From: Eumeta japonica
Taxonomy: Eukaryota; Arthropoda; Insecta; Lepidoptera; Psychidae
Length of the DNA: 64,000 nucleotides
NCBI GenBank assembly: GCA_005406025.1
Contig: BGZK01000730.1
Location: forward strand, 124,001 to 188,000
Reading direction: 5' to 3'
A program made the position numbers and the translations under genes. Shown piece after piece: positions 38,001 to 53,000 of the stretch. The notes below the pieces were generated by a model, which did no database searches, had not been told where the DNA came from, and was given only the letters and a program-made list of their open reading frames with translations. The first letter of the stretch is position 1, and every line of letters begins with the position of its first letter.

Positions 38001-41000
38001 TGAGGAGCAATCTTGTTTAATTTCAATCGTGATTGGGACTAGGTATCATTTGATTTTAACGTTTCATTTTTATCATGACCGAGTGTATAAACCCACTTTC
38101 ACGTAAATATTTTGTAGCAAAAGCTGAAAAGAAATTTTCTTTGCGTTGTTCCATGTCTTTTTTTGTTAAATTATAGATTTATCACCTCGTAGAAGTTTTG
38201 AAATCAAGAGAAAGCGAGAGACACATCTGCTTTAATGTCGTCTCCTACTGGTAAGGAATTCAACATGTAGAGACTAGGAAAATATTCAATAAAGTTCGAT
38301 CTTTAGCCAAAGCAGTGAGACATCATGACCTGAAACTTGCCACGTATATCCAAGGTCAGTTGATGTATACCCCCACTTTGATAAGCATTAGTATTCCCAA
38401 TGAACAGGTGACGTATCCCACTTGAAAAAAACCGTGGCACCCCCCACAATTTGGTAATGACCCTATTTTAATAAATCAAATCAAAAATATCTTTATATCA
38501 TAAGTAATACAATTACACTTGAAATACGTCATTATTATAATCTGTTGGCATTAATGTTACTATCCATTCCAAATGCTGATTAAACCTTAATAGACCCTCC
38601 AATCAGACGATGTACTTCGCTTTAAAAAAAAAACCTTAGTTACAATTGTAACATTTTTTAAGTAGGTACATTGATAAAATTTTATATTCAATGAATGATA
38701 AATTTAACAAGCATTTACAACTTAACATCATCAATGATAAGTTATTAACTATTACACAAAAAAAAAATTAAGGAGTACAAATTGAGCAGTAAATTAATTC
38801 AACTGTTGGACTCATATAAATAACTCTATCCAATACAACGTGTTATCAGTCAACCATAAAATATAGAACAGATCTGTCAATTCTATGCGTGGGTTATAGA
38901 AATTCCACTAAATACTGTATTTATAGAGCAAGAGCCCGTGACGGCCAGACCTTCGTCATTTTACAAAAGCTGAAAGTTCGCCCATGCATGTCCCCCATAC
39001 AGGTAAGAACGATCAGTGACTATAGAGTTTGGGTCGTGGTTACTTCGGCAGATAACAGGTAGCAAAGGTGTATAAAACAGTACCTTAAATTCCTTAGACT
39101 ATAAAGCTCAATTTTTTAATATTTTCTTCGGGATAACTTTAGAAATCACATCATCCATTGACGGACACTTGTGATAGTTGCTACCCCCTGCCAGACACCC
39201 CTAAACTTGAATAAATTATAATTACACTTTCGTTAAAGTATGAAAGCTGAATTTTATATATGTTACTGAATTTAAGGTACTGTTTTATACACCTTTGCTA
39301 CCTGTTACCTGCCGAAGTAACCACGACCCAAACTCTATAGTCGCTGATCGTTCTTACCTGTATAGGGGACATGCATAGGCAAACTTTCAGCTTTTATAAA
39401 ATGACGAAGGTCTGGCCGTCGTGGGCTTTTGGGCTATTAGTTATATAAACTAAAGTAATTAGTAAACAATCAGCTATGATTAGAGTTTAGAATTATCAAC
39501 CAACAATGTAGGGTACCATACAACCGAAAACTCAACAGGGCTGACTTATGAGACAGTCACTGATATGGTAGACATACTATGTTTATTTGATGATAATTTG
39601 TTTGAAGTATCCTCAAAAGGGTGTACTGATGTATAATAATTGTAATAGAGATTTCTTAAGAAGGGCAGATGGAGTTGGGTCAAATAATTATGGTACGTCT
39701 ATATATTGTTACAACAAATTTCTGGTCACTGTTGACTTGCAATATTTTAACAATGAACATGGAGATATGTAAATACACAATTAAATATATAAAATATTAG
39801 CTATACAGGTCCGTTGTGTGCCCATCAAGTAAAAAACTAATGGATGAATTTTAATGAATGTTTTTTTTTTGTCTCGTTCTATTTTATCATAACGAAACGT
39901 GTGTAGTTTGATTCTTGTCTATAATACAAAAAATCTTAAAAAATCTTTTTTAGGGTTTCGTGATTATTACCAACAACCCTTATTCTCTAACATATTTCAA
40001 AAGAATGTACTATGGAGACAGTTGGAACCCAGCGAGAAAGGATATAGATTACATTTTTAGGGTTCCGATGAGGATTACTTAAATCCCCCTATGATTTGAC
40101 CGATTTTATTGAATTTTTCACAGAACCGAAAAAAATCGACACCTACCCGACAGTTAAACGCGAAAAACCTTAGTCTACACGGGCGGAATCAGGGTAACAA
40201 CAGCTAGTTCACGTTCTTTTATTATGCATTACATTTTCTCTCATTTGAATGAAACAATACATGCTTAAAGATTTTTTAAGCTTTTCGTTTGAGATGGATC
40301 AAAATCTATAAAGAGTCGACATTCTTTTTAGTAAATATCGGCATGCGTTAAACGAAAATGTATCTAAAGAAAGAAGAAGAAGAAAGCTAAAACCGACAGA
40401 CGGAAAGACACCGGACAGACAGAAGAATTATAAAAATGGAAAACAAAGGAAGTAAAAAGAGAAGAGAGGATAACGGAATAGCAAGCACATTACAAACGAC
40501 AATATATATTATATAGTTTGAAGATGGTTTTGATATTTTCGCATCGGCGCGATTCATTTGAATTCAATTTTAGCTATGCCGTTGATACGGCTGCGCATAT
40601 GCAGATAGCGTCCGATAAACAATTTAAAAACATCGATAAGCGTTCGAAAAGACAAGGTCGTTTACGACACACGATTATGCATACACACACACACACACAC
40701 ACACACACGGCGCCGAGGTCGCGAATCGAAAGATTTAAATATCCCCATTCGCGTATCGTGTCGCGATGGACTATTAGATAAGATAAACATAACTCGTAAC
40801 ACGAAAACAAAACATATATCATTGTATATAATTGTATTATATAAAATTGTAGGCGTGATTGTTGGACAGTCGATGATGACAACTTTGCGCGTTTTTGACA
40901 ACCTTCCAATCGGCCGACGGCTTAACGACGCCATTAAAACGCTCGACGCGTTCTCAAAACGTTATTAACACGAGACGTGCCGTCGTCCGGTGTGAAACAG

Positions 41001-44000
41001 CGCCTCCAGACCGGCCCCTGACCCTCCGCTGCATTTACATATTTCATTCAAATTCAATAGAAATATAATATTTTTCGATTATATATATATATAGAATGCA
41101 TTACGTTATTCTGAATTAGGGGCCATCCATAAATTACGTCATATAAATTATAAGGTTTTTGGAACACCCCCCCGGTCCTTGTCACAGGTAGGTAGGTAAC
41201 ACGTAAATGAAAACAGCAGTTTTTATAATTTTTTTTTTGTATAAAAATACTTAAAACACTAAAAATATTGGACAAAACAAAAGACATAAACCTTTTTTCG
41301 TTTTCGTTTCTGACCTGCACCTTGTCGCGCATTATCACATTTCGTTGACCGCCCGAACGTGTGACGTAATTTATAGATGGCCCCTTAAATGGCGATATCA
41401 ATAAAGGGCTAATAATAATAATAAAAAGCAATAGTATTGCATTTGTAGCATAGGATTTTCTAGGGCGACCCTAGCCGACCCTTCCACCACATATGTTCGC
41501 TCCGTAGATTTCTTGGCTCGGTCCACTTCCATCAGAGATAGAAACTGATCCTATGGCCGGAAATACTGATTTAACTGACTTTAATGGTCGAAAATTCCGA
41601 TCTATAAATAAATACTCACATAATTTCGATGTCAGAATACTACGTAGTGAGAGGGTTTTAGACGGTGGTGATCGATAAAAAAATCTAGTTCGTGTTAAGC
41701 CACTGCGACAATTTAACTATTCATAAGACAAGCAAGGCCCCATTCACTTCATTGCCCGCATTCGCTCCGGTTTCGATATCTCCATCATTTTTACCGTCAT
41801 ATGTAAACAGACTACCAAAGTATACAAACTCTTTCGCTTCTTCGACTCTCTCATCTACTATACATACCTACATCGCATTCACTCATTATTTGGGTTTATT
41901 CAAACACCATGTCTTTAGTCTTGCTGACTTCGAACCTCTATTCTTCACTGAATCATTCTAGTCACCATCGCCAGCAACTCGCACGCTGATGACGCAAGGT
42001 CTACTCTGTAGTCTGTAAACTTGACAGACAGCTCTTATTCTGTCAGCCAGCCACCATTCTCAGTCAAGACCCATGCTTTTCCAAACCACACAAACAGCTA
42101 TCAATGAATATGTTGAATAGCCACGGTGAAGTTACGTAGGTGAAAAGTAAATGTTTTAGAACTGGCCACCTAGAAACTATAAAATAAAATAAAAAAAAAC
42201 AATTTAAATTTAAAGAATGGAACTCTTCGCCAACCTTATTAAGGATATTGCATTCATCTGTCATTAGCTTTTTTATAAATTGGCGGCAAAAAGAAAATTG
42301 TTTGTCTAACGTCATAATGAATTGATCGCGAGACAAATTTTCGTTCAATTATTCTCTATGACTTTCGTTGTCATATAAACTAATAGGAAAGTTATGACAG
42401 AGTTCGTTTGGCCTTTCGCGATGAAGCTCCAACCCTTGCCACTCTTCATAAGTGTGTTTAACTAGTTCAAACGTGGTCACACTAATCTGACTGACGATCT
42501 GGTTGACGGACATCCTTCTACGGCGACGACCGAAGACACCATCAGTGCGGTGCGGCTCACGATAGGGACTGACAAAAAAAAATGACCTACCAGAAGATTC
42601 GGACAAGCAGTATGAGTTAAATGCACAAAATGCTTTATGAATATTTAGCGGAGAGGGAGTTTTGTACTTCCGTGGGTACCTTATAAATTGACCGACGCTG
42701 AAAAACTGCGTCGTGTTGATTGGTGCGCGGGAACGATGCCTAAGATTTACCGGTGTTGACTCAAATGCTGTGTACGACACAGTCGCAGGTGACGAAAGCT
42801 GGATTTACTGTAACAATCCCGAAACTAAAAGATAGCATTCCAGTAGATGTTTCGTTTCGAGGTGCCAACTAAAGTGAAACGAGGTCGAAGGGTCAGCAAA
42901 AAAATTGTGACTTCTTTCTTCGGAATGACAAATTATTATGCAACAATTGTTTTAAAGATAAAAACAATTGTTTGCACCTTGTTTTGGAAAAAACTACCTC
43001 GCAGTAGAGTTTTTCTTTATCACCGCAACGCCTCCCCACATATCTCCAGACAAACGACTAACTATTTGGAGACGTTAGGTAAAGATGTACTGGCTCACCT
43101 CCGCTTTACCTCCTAACCTGCACCGAGCGATTTCAATTTACTTTCCAAAATAAAAAACTTTGAAGAAAATGGTTTATAAACGTCGAAGAAGCACATGAAA
43201 AGGCTGTCGAAGCGATCCCTGAGCGGGCAAAGTATTTCTCTTGGTGGTTCCATCGAATTCGATCTCAACGGACACTATTTTGAAAAACAACAATAATAAA
43301 AACTTGTTAGTTTGTTTAATTTTTGATTGTTAAGGACTTTCATATTGACCCACGTACACATCTCTGTCTGATACCCTTGGGCACGTCAAACCAGCCAGTG
43401 TATAACCCACTTATGCCGACTCAGGTACCGGAGCCTCCGTATAGAGATTGCAGTGTCCGTATCAATTCACTATTCACACCATGCACGGACATGGTTCTCC
43501 ATAGATAAATCCTTTAAACTCTATCATAAGCTTTTTCCAGATCTGCAAAAATACAGAAGCCATTTTCGCCCTTGGCCAAAGACTTTTCTGTTTCGCAGAG
43601 CAAAAATCGGGGTTTGGCTGTGTCGTGGATAAGGCCGTGTATTTTACGTGAATACGTGTACGTAACGGATATTTTCTTTGAGCGAATTGTATACATAATT
43701 GAATACTAAAAAGTCTTTTGGATTTCGTGTAGTTATAAACGAAGTAGTGTAACGTGCACTAGCTACTGCTAGATGTGTCTTTAATAATCAATGTCTATAC
43801 AGTCCAGCGTTGGTAGAGAATCTATTACATCATCCACTTGCATATCCTCAGTCGTTTCAGCCCCAAGTGTACTGGCGCCGTCGTTGATTTGGTCGGACGC
43901 CTTCATTCTTTTACGTTCCCAGCAGTCATGTAGAGTTTTATGGATATCCCTGGATTATTCTTGAGAAGCCCTTTCCAACCGTATAAGATCTGTATATTTT

Positions 44001-47000
44001 TGATTTAACATTTTTACGATTATAGGCCAAATAGCATTATTTATTTCAAAATATATTTTCTATAACTTTTTCTCACTCATATCTTATATACGCAATCGAC
44101 AGACAGATTTTAACAAAAGCTGACGATTGAAGCTCAAGATTGTAGCTCCTTCGAGTCAAAATGTATACCAAAAAAAAATTTATACAAAATTTCTACCGAG
44201 GCGGAACGACCTCAAAATATTGGCTCTTCCTCATCCGCTACGCGCGATGCTTCGCAGTCCTCGTTAAACGTAACAAATTCTTTGATCGTTTAGCTATGGA
44301 GTGGGTAATTAAACTTAGGATTTAGATGATAGATATGTAGCTGCGGCATCAAACTGTATCCCCCGATTTAGTTATCATCGGTTATCCGAATAGCCTTCCG
44401 ATATGGAAGAAAATTTAAAGACGTATTCAAGTAAAAAAAAAAATTAATATGTACACTCCGCGCATCCTGCCCTTTTCACAATTCCGCTGATACATCTTAG
44501 TATGAGACCCTTCCAGTAATAATTTTCGCATACAGTTCGCCAACAACGCCGAGAAGATTTATAGGGCCAGTAATTTATGCAAACCTGCCGTGGGCCTTTG
44601 CATTCACAAAGGGCTAAAATTAAGGGTACGAACTATTTGCAATATGCCCTGAGGCTTGTCACCGTTCTTCCGTCGCTTCTCAGTATTTCCGGCGAGATTC
44701 TATCACATGCGGCAGCTTTTGCAGCTTTCTTACGTTTTGGTGCTTCCATGATTTCATCCGTGGTGATTTCATCGCGACTCCATCATCGTTCGTAAAATCA
44801 GTAGCAGACACATCGTCACCTCCATCAGCATCCTCGCGTGCAAAAACACTAGAATTAATTTTCCTCCCAAAATTTCAATGGAATAACTTTGTTTTTATTA
44901 ACGAAAAATCAATAAATAGCTAACTCTCAATAAGACGTATCTAGACTACTTTCTCAAATTACCATTTTCATTTCTTGCGATAAACGAAATTTGTAGAACT
45001 ACCCCTTTTGTCACCTGGAAATTTATGTTGGGAAAATTAACGTTATTGTTAACTCGTTAAGTGCGTATGTCGATAGTGTGAAGCACTTAGTTTTGACCTA
45101 CAGAACAAAGCCTTTTCGATTTTTACATATTTTTACTTATTATATAACCTTAATACTGCATCAGTGATTAAATACTTAGTACACGTTTAAGACGAAATAA
45201 TATCCAGAGTTAATTTAACTGTCGCTTAGAGCGCCAAAGAATAATGATAATTTAACTTTAAATTAATGATTTTTTTAATTAATTCCACTAATACGCCCTT
45301 AATCTTTGATATTTAAAAGTAATGTTGACCGTAACATCGGAACATTAAATAAAAAACTGGCTAAAGACATGTCGGGCCATGCTCATTATAAGGGTCCGAA
45401 GCCGTTATCACGAAGAAATGCATTACAGATGAAAAGCTTTTTGAAGAAAAGTTTGTTGAAAAGCGCAGTTTTTCAGCAATAATTCAAAAATAGTATATCT
45501 GATCATGTTCATATCCGATCATGTTCAAAATAATTTTGGTTGAAAGTATTTATTAAGCGTTACCAACCTTATTTTTTTTCATATTTTTTGGACTTTGGTT
45601 TAGAAAATAAAGGGGGTACACAAAATTTCTGGAACTTTTGAAGCAATTATTTCCGAAATTATTCACATAATCAGAAAAATTGCTTAGAAACCTTAAAGTT
45701 TTTAAGAGAACTAACGAAATATGTACCACACGTTGGCATTTGTTGAAAAAAATTTTTTTCGGCTTCTGGTGCATGTATGCAGTGCCCCCCCTAGAAATAT
45801 TTATTTTTGTTATTTAACTACCAAACTAAATAGCGGCTTATACAAGACACATACACTATAAATTTTATTAATATACGTTTAGCAGTTTCTGAATGCCTGT
45901 CACATACGGACGAACGGACGGACGGACATGACAAAACTATAAGGGTTCCTTTTTTTGCCATTTTGGCTCGGAACCCCCAAAAACAAACTTTTTTTGGTCA
46001 ATACTACAGCTATTGCATTGAGATTCAGACTACTCTAGCATCCTTTTTTTTCATTGCAATCGCTTCACTGTCTGTCCGTTTGATGATACGTTTATGTTTA
46101 TCAAACCGATTGAGTCCACACGACTGGTTCTCGCGTCTGACGTGCAATCGGGTTTGTGTTCCATTTTATGGCGTCAAAATAGAAAAAATGCTAATCGTAA
46201 AATCATCCGTGACGTTTGCCAGACGGGGCAGAACGTCCGGTAAAATTTACGGTTGACGTTCGCGAATTGAGTCTTTACTTTTGTTCGAACAAAAAAAATA
46301 GAAGTGGGAATTAACAAGCTTAGGTATTGTATAGAGTTACGTGAAAATAGAATTCACCTACTAACGCCTACCTCAACCGCGGAAAAAGTGTCCGAATTTT
46401 CGCAAATATTTTTAAATATATTTAATTAAGATGCTATTAAAATTTCTACGTGATTTTTTCATTATCAAAAACTACAACTTTGGGGTTTTCCGCTTTGATG
46501 TTGACCCGTCCAAAAGCGTCTGTCCCATTTAATTTTTCACTCGAAACCAACTCGACACCTTCGAGAAGAAGCTACTCGTCGGCTTCCGAATCAAAAACCT
46601 TTTCTGCCGCGTATTTATCTTTGCACCTTTCATGCGTATGCGCAGTACCCGTTGCACCCGGGTAGGTCAGGCGAGAACACACCATTACCCTCGCATCTCG
46701 TCTATATACACTATTGTGTGAATATTTCTACACGATCAGACACATCACGATACGTGCGCCATTAGCTCTCCGACTGTTTGTACAAAACAACTCGACGTCA
46801 TCGTCAAAATAGTATAAACTCGAATACACTTCGTGTTTTGTGATTGCTCCATGTTACGATGCTCGAGATGATTTCTGTTTTTATTCGTTACTGTACTGTA
46901 TTAAATGCTTATAATTAAAAATATAGTTTAAAAAAATCACATTTAAAGCACATCAAACTAAAAAGTGAATAATAATTCTGAATATGAACTCAAAAAAATA

Positions 47001-50000
47001 ATGAACAATGACGAAAATACTAGAATTATTGTGGAAAAAGCGTGGGTTGCCCTATGTACGAAAATGTGGCACAAAGCGCCCCACGGTTTTTCCACAATAA
47101 TACTAGTATTTTTCGTCAATGTTCATTATTTTTTTCTGCTCAAATTCAGAATTATTTTTCACTTTTTAGTTTGATGTACTTTAAAAGCGTGTTTTTTAAT
47201 TTTTTAAAACTACATTTATTTTCCACTTTTTAGTTGGATTGATTGTTAAAAATTTGTAATTTTTAACAATACAACAATAGTTCAAATAAATAATAATGCT
47301 TATTTAGTAACAGTAATAAGCCACTTGCTCTGACGCAGACGGTACGTGACGAAATTGTTCGATCCTGGCGATCCTGATCAGGATAAGAGGATAAACTTAT
47401 CAAATTATTGTATTGTCACCGGTTCTTGATACGTGTACAAAGTTTAAATTAAAACTGTCCGTGTAGAGTGGCACAAAATCAAGTGTAAAGGAGTCGGTTA
47501 CGTACATACAGGTGAAACTAACTAAAGCGTGTTTAAAAGAAATTACACACTTCTAATTATGTCAAATGTGACGAGTATTTAAGCCGATCACGAGCCCCGG
47601 CGCCCCCAAGGGCGGTGCAGGGACTACGCCCCCCGCTCCCCTCTCGCCCTTAAGCACGCGAAGTGGACACCAAGGTTCGGTACTTCCAAGAGCGTCTAGA
47701 CCATAGGGTATCTTTGTATTAGCGCTAAAGAACACAACGTTGCAAAAACCAGCGGCCACATAGATTGGACAGTTGCAAGCGAAAGGTCACTCGTCCGAAT
47801 CAGCGACTCGCAGCGCTCGCTTATTACGCATGCGCTAAATTGATAGGGGGGCATTCGTTAATTTGGGAGAGGGGTCTCGACAAATATCACGCAGTTTTTT
47901 TCTTCGCATAGTGTTAAATTGCGAGAATTTCTCGTTATCATAAATTATAAAATTATTTATATATATATATAAAAGGGCGTATCTTCATGGCACTTACTTC
48001 CTTTTCTTGAGGAGTGCTGTTTTTCGGTAATAACTAAAAAGTAGTACATCCGAACATTTTCAAAATAATCATCCTTGAAAGTATTTATTATGCATTATCT
48101 TGGTTATTTTTTATATATTTTTTGGATTTACCGTTTAAAAAATAGAGGAGAGGGATACAATTTCTGCAAATTTTGGAGCAATTATTACCGATATTATACA
48201 TGTAATCAGAGAAATTGTTAAAAACTTTAAAATGTTTTTAAAAGAACTGTCGAAATATGTGCCACACGTTGATGTTTGCTGAAAATTAAAATAAAATTAA
48301 TTATATATAATAATAAAAAATAAATTAAAAAGAAATGAAATCTAGCGCCGCGCGGGTCACGTTCCACGTTGCATCAACTACCGTACAGAGACGACATAAC
48401 GCTTTTTCCTTACGTGACGGTTTCTACTAAAGCGCACCTCCTGCGAGCCGCATTAACGAAATCCGTTCCAAAAATAAACAAGATAAAATTTTTTTTAAAT
48501 TGCTAATCCAAGAGGTTTAAGAATCTGTAACGCCATTACGGACTAAATCCATATAAAACACGCATCGAATTCCGTTTACAGAGATGGCACGGCATTTACG
48601 ATTGCATACAGTTTAACCGATTTTGATTTTGTATTCTCTAATTGTAATGGAATCCAGTTGGCATAAATATTTCATCGACAAACATATTTTTTTTCCTGTG
48701 TCCGTCTGTGATGCTGTCGTAGCAATGTCTAAATGAAACATGCCGTTCACACGATACAAGAGCGTAGCGTAACTCTTATAATGATTCGTCTTGTCTGTTT
48801 GTCAGAATGTTCATCGAAAAGAAGCTTCGAGACGATCGAATAAATTTTGATGAAATATTCAGTAATAATAGTGGGTATTTCTGTTTCTAATATGCTCTTT
48901 AAATTATCTCGATATCTTTAAGGATTTAAGAGATAAAAACAAATGAAATGTAATAATCATATCACTGGTTGACGATCAGAACTGTGGGGGTGGTGGGGCA
49001 CGGTCTTTTATAATAATCATGAGCTATATGATAAAACACGCGAGAAAATGCTATCCTCACACGATGATTTTGTAAGGACTAGGTATAATAAAGAATAAAA
49101 TAGAGATACCACGGCAACGAGGAAGACCGTGAAGAACTCACATGCAAAGTATCGCATTACCGGAAGGGCAGAGAGAGAGAGAGAGAGAGAGGGAGCTGGA
49201 AAAAGCGACACCGACAAGAGCTCGCCTTGTAAGCAACGACAAGCAAAAAAATTAACGAAAACTGCATGTCAGTACGTTTAAAAAAATATATATACAATTG
49301 AGAGGCAGAAATAAATGAGCAGACGAAGATAATTTTCTTATGTGCGGCCGTTGGTGTACGCGTTGCGCGACACAACTTTTTTTTTTGTTTCTTTTTGTTT
49401 CTGTCCGCCACCCAGGGCTTAATGTGCTCCGAGGCACGGAGCGAGTGGTTTGACTCCGGATCAAAACTAATCAGCCAATTCGATCGTGATCGTAATCGAA
49501 CCGAGTATCGTCCACTTCCAAGGAGACGCTTTTGACCAGTGGGCCGCCATCGCACCATAAAGTAGCAACGACCGAATACTTTAAACTATTGTGTCACACA
49601 AGCTACCGCCGGTCCTCCCGGACCACCCCTGACCTTCCCCCAGCGCGCTCGACGTTCCAGTGACGAAAGCCGCTTAAATCGCTGCGCGCGCACGCGCACG
49701 TCTACGGGCCTATGAATAGCCTCGAACTGCACGAAAGTTGTTTACAAGAGTTGCGCAACGAGTCATTCAACCGCCGACGGAGCGGCCCACATCCGAGGCA
49801 CCGCCGACAGCTGATAGGCGAGAAGGCCGCGATCCGCCGGCGACCGTTTCGAAGGCGTATGCGTATACTAGCCGTTGATCGCGACTTCGTGCGCGCGGTG
49901 TGGTTATGAAACATAACAATACGTTTCAAAAATAAACGAAAACTGCCCTTTCGTTTCTTCGTAGTCTCCAGTCGCGAATAGAAAATCATAGATGTTATTT

Positions 50001-53000
50001 CGTGGTCTTTTTTTTAAAGCCACAATGTTTATAGCGAGCTTTTTCGTTTTCATGAACTTTTATTTATTAAAAAAAAAAAAATAAGAAAGTTACGAACAAT
50101 TGGGCACATTTGCTTTCTATGACAATGGCACTGTCAAAATCTAACGGTGATTGGGTACCGTTTGTGCAAATGTACTCAGTAGGTACTTCAAATTAAAGGG
50201 AGGTAAAATTTTGAATTTGCTTTCTGTCTAGCCCTTACGTAACTTAGCGTGATGAATAGTGTCACGAGGTAAGCGGCAGATGACTTTTAATAAAACAGAA
50301 AGTTTTCTTCAAATCGGTCAGCTTTTGAGTGACGCTTGAATCGAACAAACAGACAGAAATTTTAAAAAAGAAGCCGTTTTGGTAGCTATATTATGTGTAT
50401 AGTACATAAAATTTACTTATTTCAAAATATACTCAATATACAGATTTGGCTTTCTTACGCTTTTATTATGGGCATACATACATAGAGATCTCCTCGGGTG
50501 ACACGCGATTCAGTAGGGCCGGGAGGGGGCGTGTGTGGGCGCGGTCGCCCTCGACGGGTCGCGGTGTTCGACGGGGAGAGGGTTAAGCGCGAGTCGGACC
50601 CGCACGACCCGTGTTCCGTACGGCGGACGGAAACTACGGGCTAGCACAAGGCATCAATAAACTACGGGCTAGCACAAGGCATCAATTGTCACACGTTAAA
50701 TTTAGAAGATCAACATAACGAGTGACACCTTATTAAAATAAGGCTCATGATTTCATTTGAAATCATGAGCCTCTAAAGGTCTATTTATTTCAGATCGGAA
50801 GGCTTTAAAAGTCCACGTTTCCCGCTTTAAATACTATAAGTATATTCTCATACCTACATAAAATTCACGATCTCTAAATAGAAACTATTTTAAATTTCCA
50901 TAGGGTGAGTGAGAATACATATTCTATGTAATAGTCGACATGTTCCGTCATTTTCTATACAAAATATTACGGATAATTCACATTTAAAAAATTGTGCGAC
51001 ATCAATCACGTAACAATTCCCGAGAATCACCCCCCAGGTCGCAGCCCCACGATTTGAAGCAAGATTGTGGGAGCGCACGTCTCACCGATGTAGTTATTTT
51101 AAAACACACAACCAACATCCGACACACGTCACCGTCACTTGTATATAAGAGTTTTTTTTAGTGGGATTTGTAACGAAAAACTGAAAAGAATTTTTTAATG
51201 ACCCATCATAAGTGTTCTCACATTTAAAAAAAAATGTCCTCAAAACATTTATACAACCCCTTGGAATACGATTGTGTGGATACCACCCTAATAAAAGTAA
51301 TTCAATTTAATATCTAATTATGACGTTCGCCGTTGATTCAATACATATGACTTAAATATGAATTTATAACATCAGTTTTCATTGCAATCAGGTGCTTCTG
51401 ATAGATGAACGGACAATATAGTCACAAAAATATGCATCTATTTAAAACCAAACACGCGCACGGAACCCTAAACAGCCGAAAAGTTTCACTAAACTAAATA
51501 ATAAACAAAGATATCGGATTTCGACACATAAGCAAATATATAAACAATGATAACTCGCTATGTAATAGCGGCGATAAGGAAATAAACAAACACATACGAG
51601 TAATTAATCTAATCATATCTCCTCGTTCACAACAAACACGGTTTATTAAGTTGCCGTCAGGTGGCGCAGCCGGCGGGCGCAATGAACTACGATAGTCACC
51701 GGTTTCGCTCAAGGTTGGCCCACTGTATACTGTGCAGCGATAGGAAATTCTGTTTTCAGAATGAAATAATAGACCGATTTTCTTAAAAGCATTCAAGTAA
51801 ATTAATTTTATTAACGTAATGAGATAATAATATGATGTATAAAATTATACTCGTGTAGGAATGTAGATAAATTGATAATTTTTATAAAGTCGGAGAAAAG
51901 TCTTTTCGTATTTTATATACAAATTCAAGATAATTCTTGGTCACATTTTATTTATATTTAATTATGTATGTATATAAGTCATTTTGTTCAACAAATTGTT
52001 GACGTTTTGTAGGTAGTGACGCAACCCCATCGCTGTAGAAATTTTGGGGAATTCCGATCGAAAAACCTACGAAAGCAGTTTTGACAGACCTCCCTTCTGA
52101 AGGTATCGTAACAGGTGAAAATCTGAGGGCGCAGGGTCAGGGCTACAAGGTGGATGCATTAACACTGCCCAACCAAACTCTGTCAACATTTGCCGAGTGG
52201 CTAAAATGGGTGTCATGTGGCATTATCATGTTGCAAAACCACGCCCTTTCTGTTGATTTATTCCGGCCTTTTGACGTGACAACGTCTTAAATTAGGTTGC
52301 GGCTGGGTCACTTTGAAAGTGTAACGCTCGGTAACGTAACGATGAGTCACCGAACGAGAGAGGCCGCGCCGAATGAGGCCCTCTCCCACTCAACTATGAT
52401 CGGTCTGCCGCGCGCAGCATAGAAATTAGTGCATAGCTTGCAAATGTATTGCAAGTTATTGTATGTATATTTGTATATAAATACGTATGTATGTGTAAAG
52501 GTAAAAATAAAATTTTGTTAATATGAAATTCAGTGCGAGATTCTTTTGTATAAATTAATGTTTTAAATATAATTCTTTGTATAAATAAATGTTTTAAATT
52601 GTTACTATTATTTCATCCTTCTTCCTACTATACGAATGAATATTCACATTAAAATGATTTTACCATTCAAAGTCGTTGTCACGTAAAACTTTCGCCCGTA
52701 TACCGACTTTACAGGCAACCAAATTTTTTTTTTACTCTACTTCTTGTTTGAGTCTCGTCAGCTGTTGGCAGTAGAGATCCGAATGGTTTTGCCCGGTGGC
52801 AAAAGCTCATAATCAATAATGCCCTACCAATCTCAACATATACATAGCACCAATCTGTTACAAGTTAATACAGTTTCGATATAGTCTGTGGAACTTGCTC
52901 GCCTTTTGACCATAGTCTTGTTCGCACGTTGTTGTCGTGGGTAATCCACTTTTCACCACCAGTGATTAGTTTTTTTTCAAAATCGATTCGGTTTCATTAC

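Larger units (their letters stand above)
41690..44850 (-). mobile_element. Broken LINE (non-LTR retrotransposon), cut by later insertions
   Basis: Three collinear minus-strand pieces of one reverse transcriptase are visible: 44480-44850 ([28 protein letters not shown], then [14 protein letters not shown]); 43357-43620 ([47 protein letters not shown]); and 41690-42132 ([13 protein letters not shown], then [19 protein letters not shown]). The order matches the polymerase from fingers to thumb. The family is that of a common lepidopteran element annotated as endonuclease-reverse transcriptase. A mariner (42135-43354) separates the second and third pieces, and unidentified DNA (about 43700-44450) the first and second. 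No endonuclease domain is seen. Confidence 0.8.

Noticed and set aside
42349..42780. 143-codon minus-strand ORF
   Set aside because: It is the reverse shadow of the degenerate mariner transposase, whose signatures are on the plus strand.
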